DNA of 64,000 nucleotides from Brachionus manjavacas (GCA_019054805.1 JAHQIY010000016.1:1302001-1366000), one strand, 5' to 3'; positions 37,013 through 49,087 are shown, counted from the stretch's first letter. The notes: a model not told the origin generated them from the sequence alone. Translations and numbers: made by a program.

Positions 37013-38266
37013 CTACTCAATTGTGAATGTCAAAGTAGTTAAGTGGTTATATTCTGTGTCCGGGTTCAAAACACAACTTGGGAATTGTTTCTTGTTAAGA
37101 TTTAAAAAATAAATTGAAATGTTTTTTGAAAAAAACTAAAAATTACATGATTTAATGAGTCAGGATAATTATGAGCCTCTAAACAGAATCCATGATGTAT
37201 TTTATAATTCGAACCATGAGTGGTACAAATATCTAAGAAATTTCCGGTGTAAAAATACAAACCCGGTTGATTAGACCTCAAGTCACACCTGATTCCATTA
37301 GATGGGTTTTTAACTCTTAAATGAAATATTAATTTAATATTTTGGCTTTTAAAATTCAATTACGAAGCTAAATCATTCAAAGAAGAATTTGTATTTTTTC
37401 CAATAAAATAATTATCAAACCCATGCTCCGGCCATTTTCCATTCTTTTGAATGAGGTGATTGAGCGCTTTAAAATCTCTAAAATCAAATTTAGAATTGTC
37501 AACTTCTATGCTTTTGCCTGTCACTGTATTGTCCGGATTTAGCTCTAAATATTTATCTGAATTTATCTTAAATAAATGGTTGTAAATTTTCTCGGTTGAA
37601 TCACGTCCATTTAAATTAAAATAAAAATGGTTCGTCAAATTGACAGGTGTTGGTTTATCTGTTATTGCTTTATACTCAATAATCAATGTATTTTCATTTT
37701 CATCTAATTTGAACCAAGCATCGAACCACACTTCGCCAGGAAAACCCCCCTCTCCATCCGCACTTACATAACTAAATTTAACACAACTATCCACGATCGT
37801 GGAAGCCCAATTTTTCTAATAAAAATTATGTTTTTCTGTTAGATTTTTTTTAATTTAAATTACCATTGCTAGTCCTTTAGGGCCTCCATGAAGGGTGTTT
37901 TCACCTTCGTTTTTCTCCAGCTGGTAAACAGTGCCATTTAATTCAAATTTAGAGTAAGCTATTCGATTGCTGACCCGACCAATTGTTGAACCAATGTAAG
38001 GGTTTGATAAGTATTCTAAAAATTTATTCATAAAAAAATTTAAAAATTTAAGACTTTGAAAAAATTTTGCCTTCAATTGTTTCAAATCCAAGGGCAATGT
38101 TTACCACTTTTTCATCTTTGTCTTTGACAAAAATTGATTGAATCGAAGCTCCGTAAGAAATTAGCGATACAGAGAAACCGTTTTTGTTGGTCATTGTGTA
38201 CTTTTTGACAATTTGTTTGTCCGGAAGTTTGCCAAATTTGCTTTCTTCGATTTTTACTTGACTCAT
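37013..38266 (-). CDS. GALM: Galactose mutarotase (aldose 1-epimerase)
   Basis: Exons (minus): 38071-38266, 37864-38015, 37364-37815, 37147-37315, 37013-37090; 348 aa against about 342 in human. It interconverts alpha and beta anomers of galactose/glucose, the first step of the Leloir pathway, in the cytosol. Landmarks: SYGASI near 38; IGRVSNRIA; catalytic His in LHGGPKG (H108); TPVNLTNHFYFNLNG (H179); GLYFYTGNFLD; catalytic Glu in GFCLEAHNYPD (E313); C-terminus FPSCVLNPDTEYNH. The last exon is only 26 codons and was found by homology and phase. Intron 1 appears to start with GC (GAAG/GCAAAA at 38070-38069): no GT donor gives the right frame. An acceptor-like TTTTTCAG lies 17 nt before the ATG. 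Introns are 31 to 56 nt, with the 48-nt intron 3 of typical size. Confidence 0.94.
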
Positions 38267-38283
38267 TTTTTTTCGATGAATTT

Positions 38284-39415
38284 CTGAAAAATACTATCTA
38301 TTAAGATGATTTTTATTTTTTTTTGGGAAAATCAAGTATGAGATTTAAAAATGAATGAAACATCATATTTTTAAATTCATAAAATTGAGATTCAAATGTA
38401 CATTATTTCTTTTTATGCTGCTTTATAATTAAGCGATATTTATATTATATAGTTTTAACTTTATTTTGATTATTTAAATTAATATTTTATTATAATAAAT
38501 TCAATAGGAAGCATTCAAAAATCTCTTGATATTTGATTTTTTGGTAATAATTACTTTAAGTTTTTATTAAGTCGAGGAAATCTAATTGAAAAGTTAATTA
38601 TATTAATTTAAGTCTAATTCTCAATTGATAAAAAATAATTTTTAAATTTTATTTAAAAAAATTATTCGTTAAAAGTATGAATATAATAAAATGTTTAAAA
38701 TTGTTTAAGTGACTGTGTTTGATCCACGGAAATCAATTTGATAAAACATTCGTTGTTCCTAAATAAAAATTTAACTTCCTCTAAAATGACTTTATATTTG
38801 TCTGAAAAATAAAAAAAAATTTAAATAATAAAATTTATTTTATAAAAAAAGATAAAAAAATATAAAAAATCATTTATGGTCGCATGAGTGTTCATCATTG
38901 AATCAAATGACCTAAAATATTGATAAAAAAATTAATTAGTGAATAATAAGTATAAAAGCAAGAAAAGCTTTTTTCCTAAAAAATTCAAGACCGTAAAACA
39001 ATACTTTTCTGGCTTTTCAAAAGTTCACCAAAGTTAAATCATTAAAGAGAGGATTTTCAGAAACAAAAATTTGGTGACATGTGAGGAGAATTTAAGTGAT
39101 TTACTCTGATGATAGTAAAACCAAAAAAGTAATTTAATAGATTATTAGAATTGTTAAGGTTAAAGTTTTCAAAATCCTTAAAAAGTCTTTTTGATAGCTT
39201 TTTAAGGATTTTTTTTCACAAAAACAACATTTATTATTAGATAAATTATTTTTTCTTAGCAAGAATAGCATTACCATATTGAGACTTTCTAATCATTATG
39301 ATCTAGCCGACAAAAAAAATTGATTTTTGTTAAGAAACATAATTTGGGGAAGTAAAGAAATGATTTAAGATTTTTAAAGCTCTAAGTATATAATTTTTCA
39401 AGCTTAAAAATCCTA
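38284..39415. other. Intergenic region between NME8 and GALM
   Basis: AT-rich apart from a possible extra terminal NME8 exon at 38695-38801. No other gene is seen. Confidence 0.4.
38695..38801 (-). other. Possible alternative last exon of NME8
   Basis: A TTTTATTTTTCAG-type acceptor at 38802-38814 opens a frame of 35 codons to a TAA. It is in phase with a potential GTATTT donor at 39423-39418, just inside the end of the preceding NME8 exon. Used, it would replace the last two residues with about 35 new ones and give 614 aa in all. The donor is weak and the intron (622 nt) is long for this gene, so I leave it out of the main model. Confidence 0.35.
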
Positions 39416-42222
39416 TTAAATACCTGATTTATCAAACTTAACATCGCCAAAAAACAATTTTATCTCATGCTCAGCTTGTTCTTGAGTTGTTGGACCATGT
39501 ACCGCATTTTTAAGCACATCAATTCCATACAAAGCTCTCAATCTAGTACAAACCAAAAATAATTTGTTTAATTTAAATTTTTTTTAAATTACGATTCCGG
39601 GTTTTCTTGTTTGGCTTTTTCTGGGTCCGTCGGTCCGATCACCTCTTTCCAGCCTTGAATTGCATTTTCTCTTGACAAAACCATTATTTCAGTCTCGCCA
39701 CTTGAAGCTTATTTAATTTAATTTTCAAAAAAAAATTTAAAAATTAACCTGCTCATCAAATTAACTAAATCATTATAATATTCTTTATCACTGGCATTTT
39801 TATACATCTCTTTGGCAATCTCTTGGCTTAGTATATCGGATTTTTTGGTTGCTATTATAAAACCGAAATTTTCTATTTTCTTTTTTATTTCCTCTAAATT
39901 TAATTTAATAAAACTGAAATTTAACAAAGATTAATTTATTACCCCTCTTCTCAGATGAGATACCAGGTTTCAAGATTGCAACTGTTTGTTCCATTGGGAA
40001 AAAAGTTTCGAGCTCTTTTTGGGCTTGCTCTTGTGACGATGGGCCATGCAAAGCATTAATTGGAGATCCATCGACGTCAAACTCGTTTCTCAAAGTTCCT
40101 GCTGCTTCTTTTATTTTTTCCTTTTCCTTAGGTCCAAGTAAACTTCTCCATGATTGTATGGCATCTTCTTTAGCTAGACAAAGAACCATCATCTTACCAC
40201 TAGTCATTTCTTTTACCAAATCCTCAAAATAAGGTCGTCCTTTATGATCCGCATAGAATTGTTCGGCTTGATCTTCACTTAATTGAATAGTCTTGCTCAT
40301 TGCGATTCTAAAGCCTTTATCTTGAATTTTTTTAATAATAGATTCATGATGCTTGGTAAAAGCACTCGGTCTTATCAAAGCCAATGTTCGTTGTAAATTT
40401 TGTTTGTTTTCAGAATTTTCATAGTCTGGGAAGAAAAATGCAAGCTCTCTGGTTGCCGATTCATGACTATCACTGCCATGAATAGCATTCATAAGTTTAT
40501 CAGTGGCATACTGGCCTCGGAATGAGTCCGGATTTTCTTGTGGTTCTTCAATATCAGCACCGATATCCTTGCGCCAATTGTTTATAACATCTTCTTGGTT
40601 TGATTCTTTGGTCAACGCGAGAACACAAGACTCATCACTGGTCATGTATCGGATCAAATCGTCAAAGTTTGGCTATTTTTTTAAATTTATAAATTAAGAA
40701 AATGTTAACATTACAATTTTTTTATTTACATCATCTTTTTTATGAGCATAAAATTGCTGAGCCATTTTCTCTGTAAACTGAATGTTTCGTTGCTCTACTA
40801 TTTCGTATCCTTTATCTTTTATTTTTTGTATAATCTCATCTTTTTTGTTCTTGGCTATCATATCTGGCTTGATTATGCAAATGGTAAGCGGTCGTTTGGT
40901 CTTAACTTTTTTAAAAATTAAACAAAAATAAATATTAGAAAAAAATGAGTAAACTACTTAAATGCTGCACTTGTTCTTTGGACTTTTCTTCGGCCTTCTT
41001 TTTCTTTATTTTTTCAATAGCTTGATCAATAATCTAAATTTTTTTATTTATTAAATATTTAAATTTAATTTTAGAAAATCTACTGGCTTCCTTTGAGCTT
41101 CTCCCTTTAGAACTTTGTGTTCCTGCTCAAGCTGTTCGGTTATGGTACGAACTATTAACGGAGCATTGGCTCCTCTGACAACATTAACAAGTTCTTTTCC
41201 CTATAAATAAATTAAAAATTTATGAACTGATTTAATTTATTTTTCTTACCGCATAAAACAAAAAACAAGGTTCACAGCGTCCTCGATAGTCTTCCAGAGC
41301 GTTTATGGTATCAGCTTTGGCCTTGGGTATTCAATTTTAATTAACATTAAGTTTAACAAAAATAAAAGCAAATTTTAAAATATAAAAGGAATTTTTTACT
41401 AATAGATAACAAGCAAATGTTTATGTGAAAACTCACTGTGGCAAAGTGTAATTTGTCATCACCGAGTGTGTTTTTAAGTGCTCTAAATCTTGACTCCATG
41501 GCCCTAAGGGGTCCACCATAACTCTGGTACACATCAATGACTATTTAATATTAATAAAATAGTGATTTTTTTAATTTAAAAATAATAAGAGTGATAAATC
41601 AAAAGTGTGGTCTAGAGGTGAATTTTTGAAAAATTAAAATCTGTGAATCTGAATCTAAAAATTAATTAATTTAAATTACAACTGCAAATTTCAGCAGATC
41701 GTCTGACTGCTCCATTTTAATTTTTTTAAAAATGTTCTCGAATGCCTTGCATGGTCCACACCAAGCCTGGTACGCTTCGGTAACTAGCAAAAATATTATT
41801 AGAAAAAAATGTATGAGGAAACATTCTTAGGGGGCTCTGAAAATAAACATGCATTTCTACAACAGGGAATACTTAAATGCAACAAATATAAGCACTATGG
41901 GCTTAAAAGTCTAAATAATTACACTAATGAATTTTATATTATTTTTATATTTGCAAAAACTTTTCATATATCGAAGTATATGATACGATGGACCTGTCCA
42001 TTTCTGATAAATATCGATGACTAGTATTAAAATTAAATCGAATGGATTTAAATTAGAAAAATGTGGGCCTTTTACCAATTAGACCTTCATTTGCCAGCAG
42101 TGTATTCCATTGATCGTCGGTTTCAATTTCTTGCTAAAATTTAATTTTTTAAATCTAATTTTTATTTATTAAACTAATTATTTAATTACTTGTAGGACAA
42201 TTTCAACTTTTCTTCGTGCCAT
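39416..42222 (-). CDS. NME8: Thioredoxin + triple NDP-kinase ciliary protein (NME8/TXNDC3, dynein IC1-like)
   Basis: Exons (minus): 42190-42222; 42076-42133; one of three thioredoxin exons (41923-42020, 41680-41783 or 41437-41540); 41250-41321; 41084-41200; 40958-41033; 40730-40905; 39943-40672; 39749-39893; 39593-39700; 39416-39542. With the CGPC exon it is 581 aa (human 588). The thioredoxin domain spans about 10-110, then a charged linker and three NDP-kinase domains at about 157-290, 310-435 and 445-565. All three keep a catalytic-type histidine: NAIHGSDS (H277), NALHGPSS (H421), NAVHGPTT (H555). NME8-type proteins associate with outer-arm dynein of motile cilia and sperm tails. The three thioredoxin exons share phase and cannot be read in series, so they look mutually exclusive. 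The coding end is uncertain (see 38695-38801). Exon structure and domains are read directly; role is from the family. Confidence 0.93.
41437..41540 (-). other. NME8: NME8 thioredoxin exon variant c (GGPL active site)
   Basis: 104 nt, acceptor TTAAATAG, donor GTGAGT. It starts at the same phase as the other two variants (needs one base from exon 2) and ends in phase 0. It encodes VIDVYQSYGGPLRAMESRF and ends LHFAT. Outside the active site it is the closest of the three to vertebrate NME8, but both redox cysteines are absent. Confidence 0.85.
41680..41783 (-). other. NME8: NME8 thioredoxin exon variant b (CGPC active site)
   Basis: 104 nt, acceptor TTTTTGCTAG, donor GTAATT. It encodes VTEAYQAWCGPCKAFENIF and ends LLKFAV. 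It is the only variant with the classical thioredoxin CGPC motif (C39 and C42 of the assembled protein). Confidence 0.87.
41923..42020 (-). other. NME8: NME8 thioredoxin exon variant a (TGPS active site)
   Basis: 98 nt, acceptor TTTTAATACTAG, donor GTAATT; same start and end phase as b and c, two codons shorter. It encodes VIDIYQKWTGPSYHILRYM and then a Lys/Asn-rich helix. It is the most diverged copy. It may be a functional alternative or a decaying exon; the intact frame and both splice sites favour the former. Confidence 0.65.
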
Positions 42223-42261
42223 TACGTTTGATTATTTGGGGAATAGTTAAACTTCTATCAA

Positions 42262-43679
42262 CTAAAAAAATTTTAAAAATTAAAATAATTTTATTTTGAT
42301 TAGGCTTGTGGAAAAATAGCATTTCCATAGTAACTTAACTTTTTTTTCAATAGAAAAAACAACAAAATTTTAAAAAATTAATTTTTTTTTCAGAGTGATG
42401 ACGGAGTTTTTGTATACGATTAGGAAAAAGTATATTTCCTTAACTAATTATTTTTTGTTGATATGAACGATTTTGTTTTAGAAATTTCTTTTTTGAAAAG
42501 AATTAATTTATTTGTTTTAATTAAAATAGCGGAAAAAAGCATATGGCCATTTTCCTATCTAATAAAGACATCAATTATATTTTTCAAAATGTTTTATTTT
42601 CATCAGTTATAAAATAACGAAGCTAAATGCTAAAATAATGAAAAAAAAATATTGAAAAATTTATTTGATCTTTTTTTTTTCCTTTTTTTTTATTTAATTA
42701 GAAAATAAATTTTCAAATGTTTTGGAAATTTTAGTACAATTTTTTTGTTTCAAATTTTTCTTAATCGTTTAATATCAAAATTTGATATCTCATAACAGAA
42801 AAACTCAATTTTGTCATTTTTTATTTGATTGATTACGATTTTTTACTAAAATCTTGAACTTAACAAAATTTTAATTAGCCTTCAATTCGAAATTTTTAAA
42901 TCACCTACATTCTTTAAATATATTTTTTCAATCAAATTGTACATGAGATTAAAAATCTTTTAAAATAAATACAACCTTGACTGACATTTTGGTTCTTTAA
43001 GCTAATTAAATAAAAATATCTCAATGAATTATATTGAAATAATACAAAAATCATATTGAAATTTGGGACTTAATAATTGTCCCCATTCTATCCTAGTGGA
43101 TAAAGGAGAGGTGCTCATCTCCTTTGCATGTACCTTTTTGAGCAACGGCTCCGATCTGACACAGAGGCTACTGCATCGAGATGATCATTTACACCATGGG
43201 ACTTAAACTTATTAAAAAAATAAAATAAATCAAAGAAAATTAAATTTAAATACAAATGAAAAGAATTTTTGCGTCAATTTTTTAAGAAACCATTATAATT
43301 CATTTCGAAAGCTGCTGTCGAAGCTTATTTTCTTAAAGAAATTAAACTTAATTGAATTATAGACTTACCATTATCTTTTTAGATAATTTTAGATAACAAG
43401 AACAAAATTTAGTTTTTATTTTTATTTAAAACATTGGCAACACATAATCAAAATTGGGAAAAAATAGTAAAAGTAATTTTATTGCCAGTGTCAAATTTAA
43501 ATTAGATTTTAAAATTTCATGACATGAACCTTCGTGATGTACTAATGTCAACAAAATAAATTAAATAAAAAAAGTATTAATTATTTTCTTTTTTATTTTA
43601 AAACACTCAAACTTTACATAAATTTACAAATTTTACATAATTAAATAATACCAGGTTGTAAGCCAAAAAAAAACACAAA
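42262..43679. other. AT-rich region between semaphorin and NME8, with one SINE
   Basis: No gene is seen apart from the SINE-like copy at 43064-43206. It covers the 5' side of NME8 and the 3' side of the semaphorin gene. Confidence 0.4.
43064..43206 (+). mobile_element. tRNA-like SINE copy 1 with 10-bp target duplication
   Basis: The element (43074-43196) is flanked by TGGGACTTAA at 43064-43073 and 43197-43206, an exact 10-bp target-site duplication. Its head TCCTAGTGGATAAAGG resembles a tRNA A box, followed by an AAGGAGA..TCTCCTT arm and GGCTCCGATCTGAC near the B-box position. It ends in CTGCATCGAG plus a short tail. A second copy is at 49114-49222. No coding capacity, as expected for a SINE. 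The parent tRNA is not certain. Confidence 0.7.
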
Positions 43680-46600
43680 TTAAAGATAATATCGATTTGA
43701 ATTCGATGGAGTATTTGAAAGAATACTATTTTTTCCTTGAATGTCTTCGTCTTTTATTTTCAAAATATTCAGATAATTTTCAGTACGACCAAGACTAGAT
43801 GGGGCCGAGGATCCTGACGACACACTTGAACATGTCGATTTACAGCTTAGAAACTTGGGCTGATGAACAGAGGAAAAATAGTCTATTTCGTCATCATTCT
43901 CAATACACAGCCTGTTTACATCTAGGACACAAGGGTTGCATTTTGTCTTAAAAAAGACATATCTGGACTCTGGGTGGTTGGCGCTTACTTTGTTAGCAGA
44001 CAAAACCGATGACTTGGTTGATTTTGTCGAAGTGTATGAAATGGTTGATGACAGCTCGAAAGGACTTGACTGCTGTGAAGCAGAGAAAACCTGATTTTGT
44101 AATTTTCCGCACTCACTTTTTTGAAATTTTTTAAATAAACTTGAAACTTTGAATTTAGTTGGGCCATGTCGCACTGCGGCATTGCTCAATTTAAGCAGTA
44201 AAAAAAAACATGTAAAAATAATCATTAGAATGAACAATAAAATTAATAGTATAAATAAATAGATATTGATTCTAATATTAACTTGGTTTTGATCAAATAT
44301 TTGTTCAATACTTTCGCTTGAATTTGTCTCGTTTTTAGAGTCGAATTCTTTTTTGAGCTTGAGAAGTGCAAATGAAACTTTGGTTGAATCTAAAGGTGCT
44401 GGTATCATGTCTACATTTGATTTATAATTAAAACACTGTGAATGCTTGGCTGACCATTGGCAATAGGGATACAAATTTTGATCACATTTTTCAATGCTAG
44501 TTTTTTGTCCACAAAAATCTCCTAGAACAGAAATCACCTTATTTTGTGTCACTAGAACAAAATAATCACTAGTTTTTTGTTTTAAAAATTTTATATTTTT
44601 AATCTGTGTCGATTTTGGTTCAATGTTTTGCTGAGCAAAAAAGCGACTAGGAACCATGTTGATGTTATTCTTAACCCTAGAGTAGTTTATTTTTAAATCA
44701 TTTCCATCAAAAAGTTCAATTTGTTCCGAATAGACCAACTGGTCTTGGCTGAGGACAAATGTTAAAATTCTTCCATTTTCGGTTCCGACAAACAAAGTGT
44801 CTCTGGACTGAAAATCAACATCTATGGACAGAAATCGGTCCGAGACCGAACTCTCGACCACAATTGCTTCGGACACAATTTCTTTTTCCATGATAAAATT
44901 TTTACGCGAAAACACCAAATGTTGGTAGTTGAGCTCATTTGGACACTGACTTGGCCTTGGATTGGGCACGGATTTTTTGAACCGATTATAATTTTCACCA
45001 AAATCAAAATTTCCATTTGTTTTAAACTTGTACTCGCCGTGAAATGAGTCCATTATTTGGTCCATGCCAAATTTGCAGATAGCCGATGCTGTGATCGAAT
45101 TAGAAGAAGTACTAAACACTGCATAAAAGTATTCTTTGCCTTTTTTGTCCTTGTAAACGTCACTAATTGACTCTGAAATTGAAAAAATTTATTTGTTAAC
45201 TTTTTGATGGAAATTTTATTTTTATTTTCTACTTATTTCATCAAAATAAAAAATAGAGGATTTTTTGAATGTTGGACTCAGAGACTCGTGGGAAAATGGC
45301 GAATTGACGGCCGTATTGTGCGTACAACTCAATTTGGCCTTGAGGTACGTGGTCCATATGTTGCGCAATGAATTCAACGGGGCTCCTCGGTCATTCTGGC
45401 AAATCTGAGCAATATGCGAACTCTTAAAAGACTGGCGCGTGTTCCCATTTTCCTCATTTAGATTGGAAGTTTCTTCATTAAAAATAAAGAAAATTCTTTT
45501 GTCATTTTTAAATGTGCTTATAAATTCAGCTCCTTAAATAAATAGTTAAAAAATAAAAAAAATTTTTTTTTTTGTATTTTAAATTCTACTATTTAGCCAA
45601 GTGTTATCATCTACATTGGTACTTATGCGATTTTGATCATACAGCCCATTAATACTTGTATAAAATCTATTTAAATCGATTGAATTAGCAGCGTATAACC
45701 GGTTATTGGCATAATTGTAAGCATATTTGCTCTCATAGGCTTTAAGTGGTGCTTGTCCGACTCCGCTAGTTTCATTGATGATGTAGGGATTCCAAAATTG
45801 GCCGTAATTGCTCTTGATTAAACAAATATTAGACAATTATAAAAAAAGAACTATGAATACAAATCTCGGACCTTTTTCAATCCGTAGAAGCGGCATTTAG
45901 GATTTAGGGCATTTGTAGAACAAATTTTGAATATATTATCATTTATTTTTAGGTAAACTTTAATATAATTATCACACTCATCCTAAAAAATTTCGGGTCA
46001 GATTTACGATTTTTGAATTTTTGACTTAAATTACTTTGTTGCTGATGATTGATCGATTTAGGCAGTTTATGCTGTCAATTTGAGAGCTTGTCCATGTTTG
46101 ATTCTATTTTGTTTTAGGAATTTAATTAAAAAATAGATAATTTATCATGTTAAATTAAAAGCCATTTTAAATTTTTTATTAAATTTAAATAAATAAATCT
46201 TTAAAAAAAAAAAAAATGTCAACTTACACTTATGATATGCAGATCAGGCACTCTCAATTGATACAAATAATTCCTGATTAAAAATATTATTTTTTTTAAT
46301 TTCAATTTATCACTTTCGAGCTTAATTGTTACCTGGCCCCGATAAAAATCGATGATTCATCAATGTCAAATGCGTTGCTCTGAGATGATGACAGCAATTG
46401 AAAATAATCTCTATTCAAGTAAACACTTTCGAAAAGCTTGACTCGATTGTTTCCTTTAAAAATCGTTTTAGCCATAGGTAAATTAAAAGATCAAATTTCA
46501 AGATAAATATTTCAAATAGCTCTCAATTATATCAATAAATACCAATTAAAAACCAAAATAAAAAACAAGAGAGCCAAAAATTTTTATTACCAATTTGCTT

Positions 46601-46696
46601 TGTGTCCACATTGAAATTGTAGTCTATTGTTCGGTGCCATGCATTTACATAATTCAAAATTTTGACCAAAAATATAAATTTAATAAAAAAAATCAT
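43680..46696 (-). CDS. Transmembrane semaphorin (sema + PSI + TM)
   Basis: Exons (minus): 46591-46696, 46333-46453, 46228-46273, 46035-46103, 45872-45982, 45590-45812, 45233-45532, 43680-45172; 822 aa. It has a signal peptide (MIFFIKFIFLVKILNYVNA), a sema domain (about 25-540) with DECDNYIKVY, CSTNALNP.C, SGVGQAPLKA, FIFNEE, ICQNDRGAP, IWTTYLKAKLSC and NPRPSQCPNE, a short PSI-like Cys-rich segment (about 546-573, FCGQ..C..YPYCQW), one transmembrane helix (about 628-652) and a cytoplasmic tail of about 170 aa rich in Ser. No immunoglobulin domain is seen, so it is like invertebrate class 1 or vertebrate class 6 in layout. Semaphorins signal through plexins in axon guidance and cell migration. 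The donor of exon 5 is GTCCGA, unusual. An AG acceptor lies directly before the ATG. Confidence 0.92.
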
Positions 46697-48904
46697 CTAA
46701 ATTTTGTTAAAAAATTGAAAAATTCAAAATGATTGCAAAAAGGTGCTTTGGGCAAATTGAAGCCGAGCAGACTTAGAATAAACAACGCAATCGCAAGAAA
46801 AGAATGTGCTATTGTAGATTGCTACAATTATTGTTTTAAGCCGTAAAAAAATAATTAAAACAATTCTGAGAACCGAAAGAGCCGAAAGAAAAACAAAAAA
46901 ATTAGAATAAAAACAAAAAGTACGGCCATCTTGAGACTAGACTCAAAACTTTTCAGATAAACGACTGAGAATTGGTTCAAAGCGGAAATTGTGAAACTCA
47001 GGTCAGGATTCAACAATAAAAAATTACTTTTTAACAATAACTTTAAATAAATCTCACAAATTAAGAGCTTTTTTATTTTACAAATTCTCAAATTTAAATT
47101 AAAATTCTTTTTTTTATGAGACTAAACTTGATATACCTGTAATTCGAATTTTAAAAGCCTCTACAATGGATTAACACACTTGATAATATTTGTTTATAAT
47201 TTGAAAAAAAAACAACAAAAAAAATTGCTCGAATATACTTTCTATTTGCTATATGTGCGATAAATAGTGAAATAGTGCCGCGTGTGTGCCTAATCTTGAT
47301 CCTTAACTAATTGTATAAAATTTCTCAAATTGTCCCACATGCCAAAACCCCCCAAATTTTGTCCAAAAAAAAAGCGATTAAAGTGTGCCTCAAATATCTA
47401 AATCCTTTAATAAGTTTAAATTGCTAAGAACATAAAATGTCCACTTGGCGAATTTATTGTTTTTACAATATTTCACTAAATTTAAATTAAAGAGTCCTAA
47501 TTTTCTGACCTTTATGTTTTTTTTATTTAAATTAGAAGAAAAAAAACGTTTATCTAACCCTTAATTTAGTAGTAGGCAAATTTTGAATAATTCTTACACC
47601 CGGGCGAACAATTTACTATTTCTTGTTCATTAGGCCTTATTGTTCATTGAGTTAAAAATTTAAATAATAAATATTTATTAAGAAAAATATTAAGTAATCT
47701 GAGCATTAAATAATGATTGATTTTTGGCAAAAGATTAATCAATTTAAATGTTAGACTTAAGCTTTAAATGACACGCATTTGGCTTCTTTGTTTATTTTTC
47801 TTATTAGACTGGCTAATAGCTCTAAAATTTAATTTTTTTCTTTTATTTAGCAAAAATAAGAATAGTTTAGCATTCTTTTTAATTTATATTTTGTAAAAGA
47901 GCTGCCGGCTTGCGTAATCTTTAATTTCTTCCTCGGTAACAGAACAGAATACCACTCTTTTTAAGCTAGAACATGATCGCACATATTTTAAGCTAGAATT
48001 GAAATTTCCTGCGTATCTTAAGTGCAGGTGTTGTGCTGCCAATGGTCTGAATTTAAATTAATGAATAAATTGATGATTAAGAAGCCTCGGAAAAACTATT
48101 GTTCATTTTAAGCTGAGAAATCGTGAATGGTCGGGATTAGAAAAATTCGATAAACATAGATCTATATATTGATTGTAAATAGCTTGAGAGCCGAATTCTG
48201 GCTTTATCTGCTAGAACAAATTTAGTGGAATTTGTATTCGAAAACTAATTTAAAACAAATTCAAAACAAAAAACAATTTTTGAGGTCAGATAATTACAAA
48301 CAAATATTGGTCGATGCTGTTTGGCGCGCATATTCCTGTAAATGATCTCATTAATCCTTGGAAAATGTGTTTTGTATGCTTGTCATCAATTTTGCTCTGT
48401 TGACAAGCACTGGTCAAATATTTGGAAAATTTATCATCTCAAAAAATGATTAGCATTCGAAAAGTTAAAATTCACAACAGCTTAAGGAAATTATTGAATT
48501 TCATTTATTTTAGAATAAAATTTTAGACTAATTTGGGACTCATTCAAGTATGAATTTGGATTTTCTTCTCGTATCTTTACTCTTCCTATCGGTGCTTGAA
48601 GGTATGAGCGTTTAACCCAGAAAAGAAGAGAAATGTAAACCATAAAACACATTTAAATTGTTTAAATTGAGATCTTTCAAGATCAAATTGGTCTAAATTG
48701 AATGCCTAAGAAAAGCTCGGCTAAATTTGCCTCAATACTTAACAGGGTCAAATTAACTGTAAAATTCTATTTACGCTTTAATTACACTTTTTAATATTTA
48801 ATTTTTTTAATTACTACTATCAACACTTTTAAAAAAATTCTAGTCTACCTAATCACATATCATCAGTTGTCAATATTAGACAAAAATTTAAAAATTGATT
48901 CTTT

Positions 48905-49087
48905 GATTTTTTATTTTAAAATTACTTTTTTACTATTTTTTTATTTTTATTTAATAATTTTAATTAAAAAAAATAATTAATATTTTAAATTATAATATTT
49001 GCCTTATTAATTTATCATAAACGCTTTTTAAATAATTTCACTTCCTTTTTGAAATAAAACTATTTCTTTAATTTAATTAAATTCCGA
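48905..49087. repeat. Local duplication, left copy
   Basis: The segment ending CTTTAATTTAATTAAATTC matches 49223-49398 over about 175 bp with few differences, for example CCTTATTAATTTATCATAAA against CTTTATTAATTTATTAAAAA. The SINE copy lies between the two. Confidence 0.75.

Noticed and set aside
41809-42024. 71-codon plus-strand ATG frame within NME8
   Set aside because: It overlaps the NME8 thioredoxin exon a and its introns on the other strand; no domain is seen.
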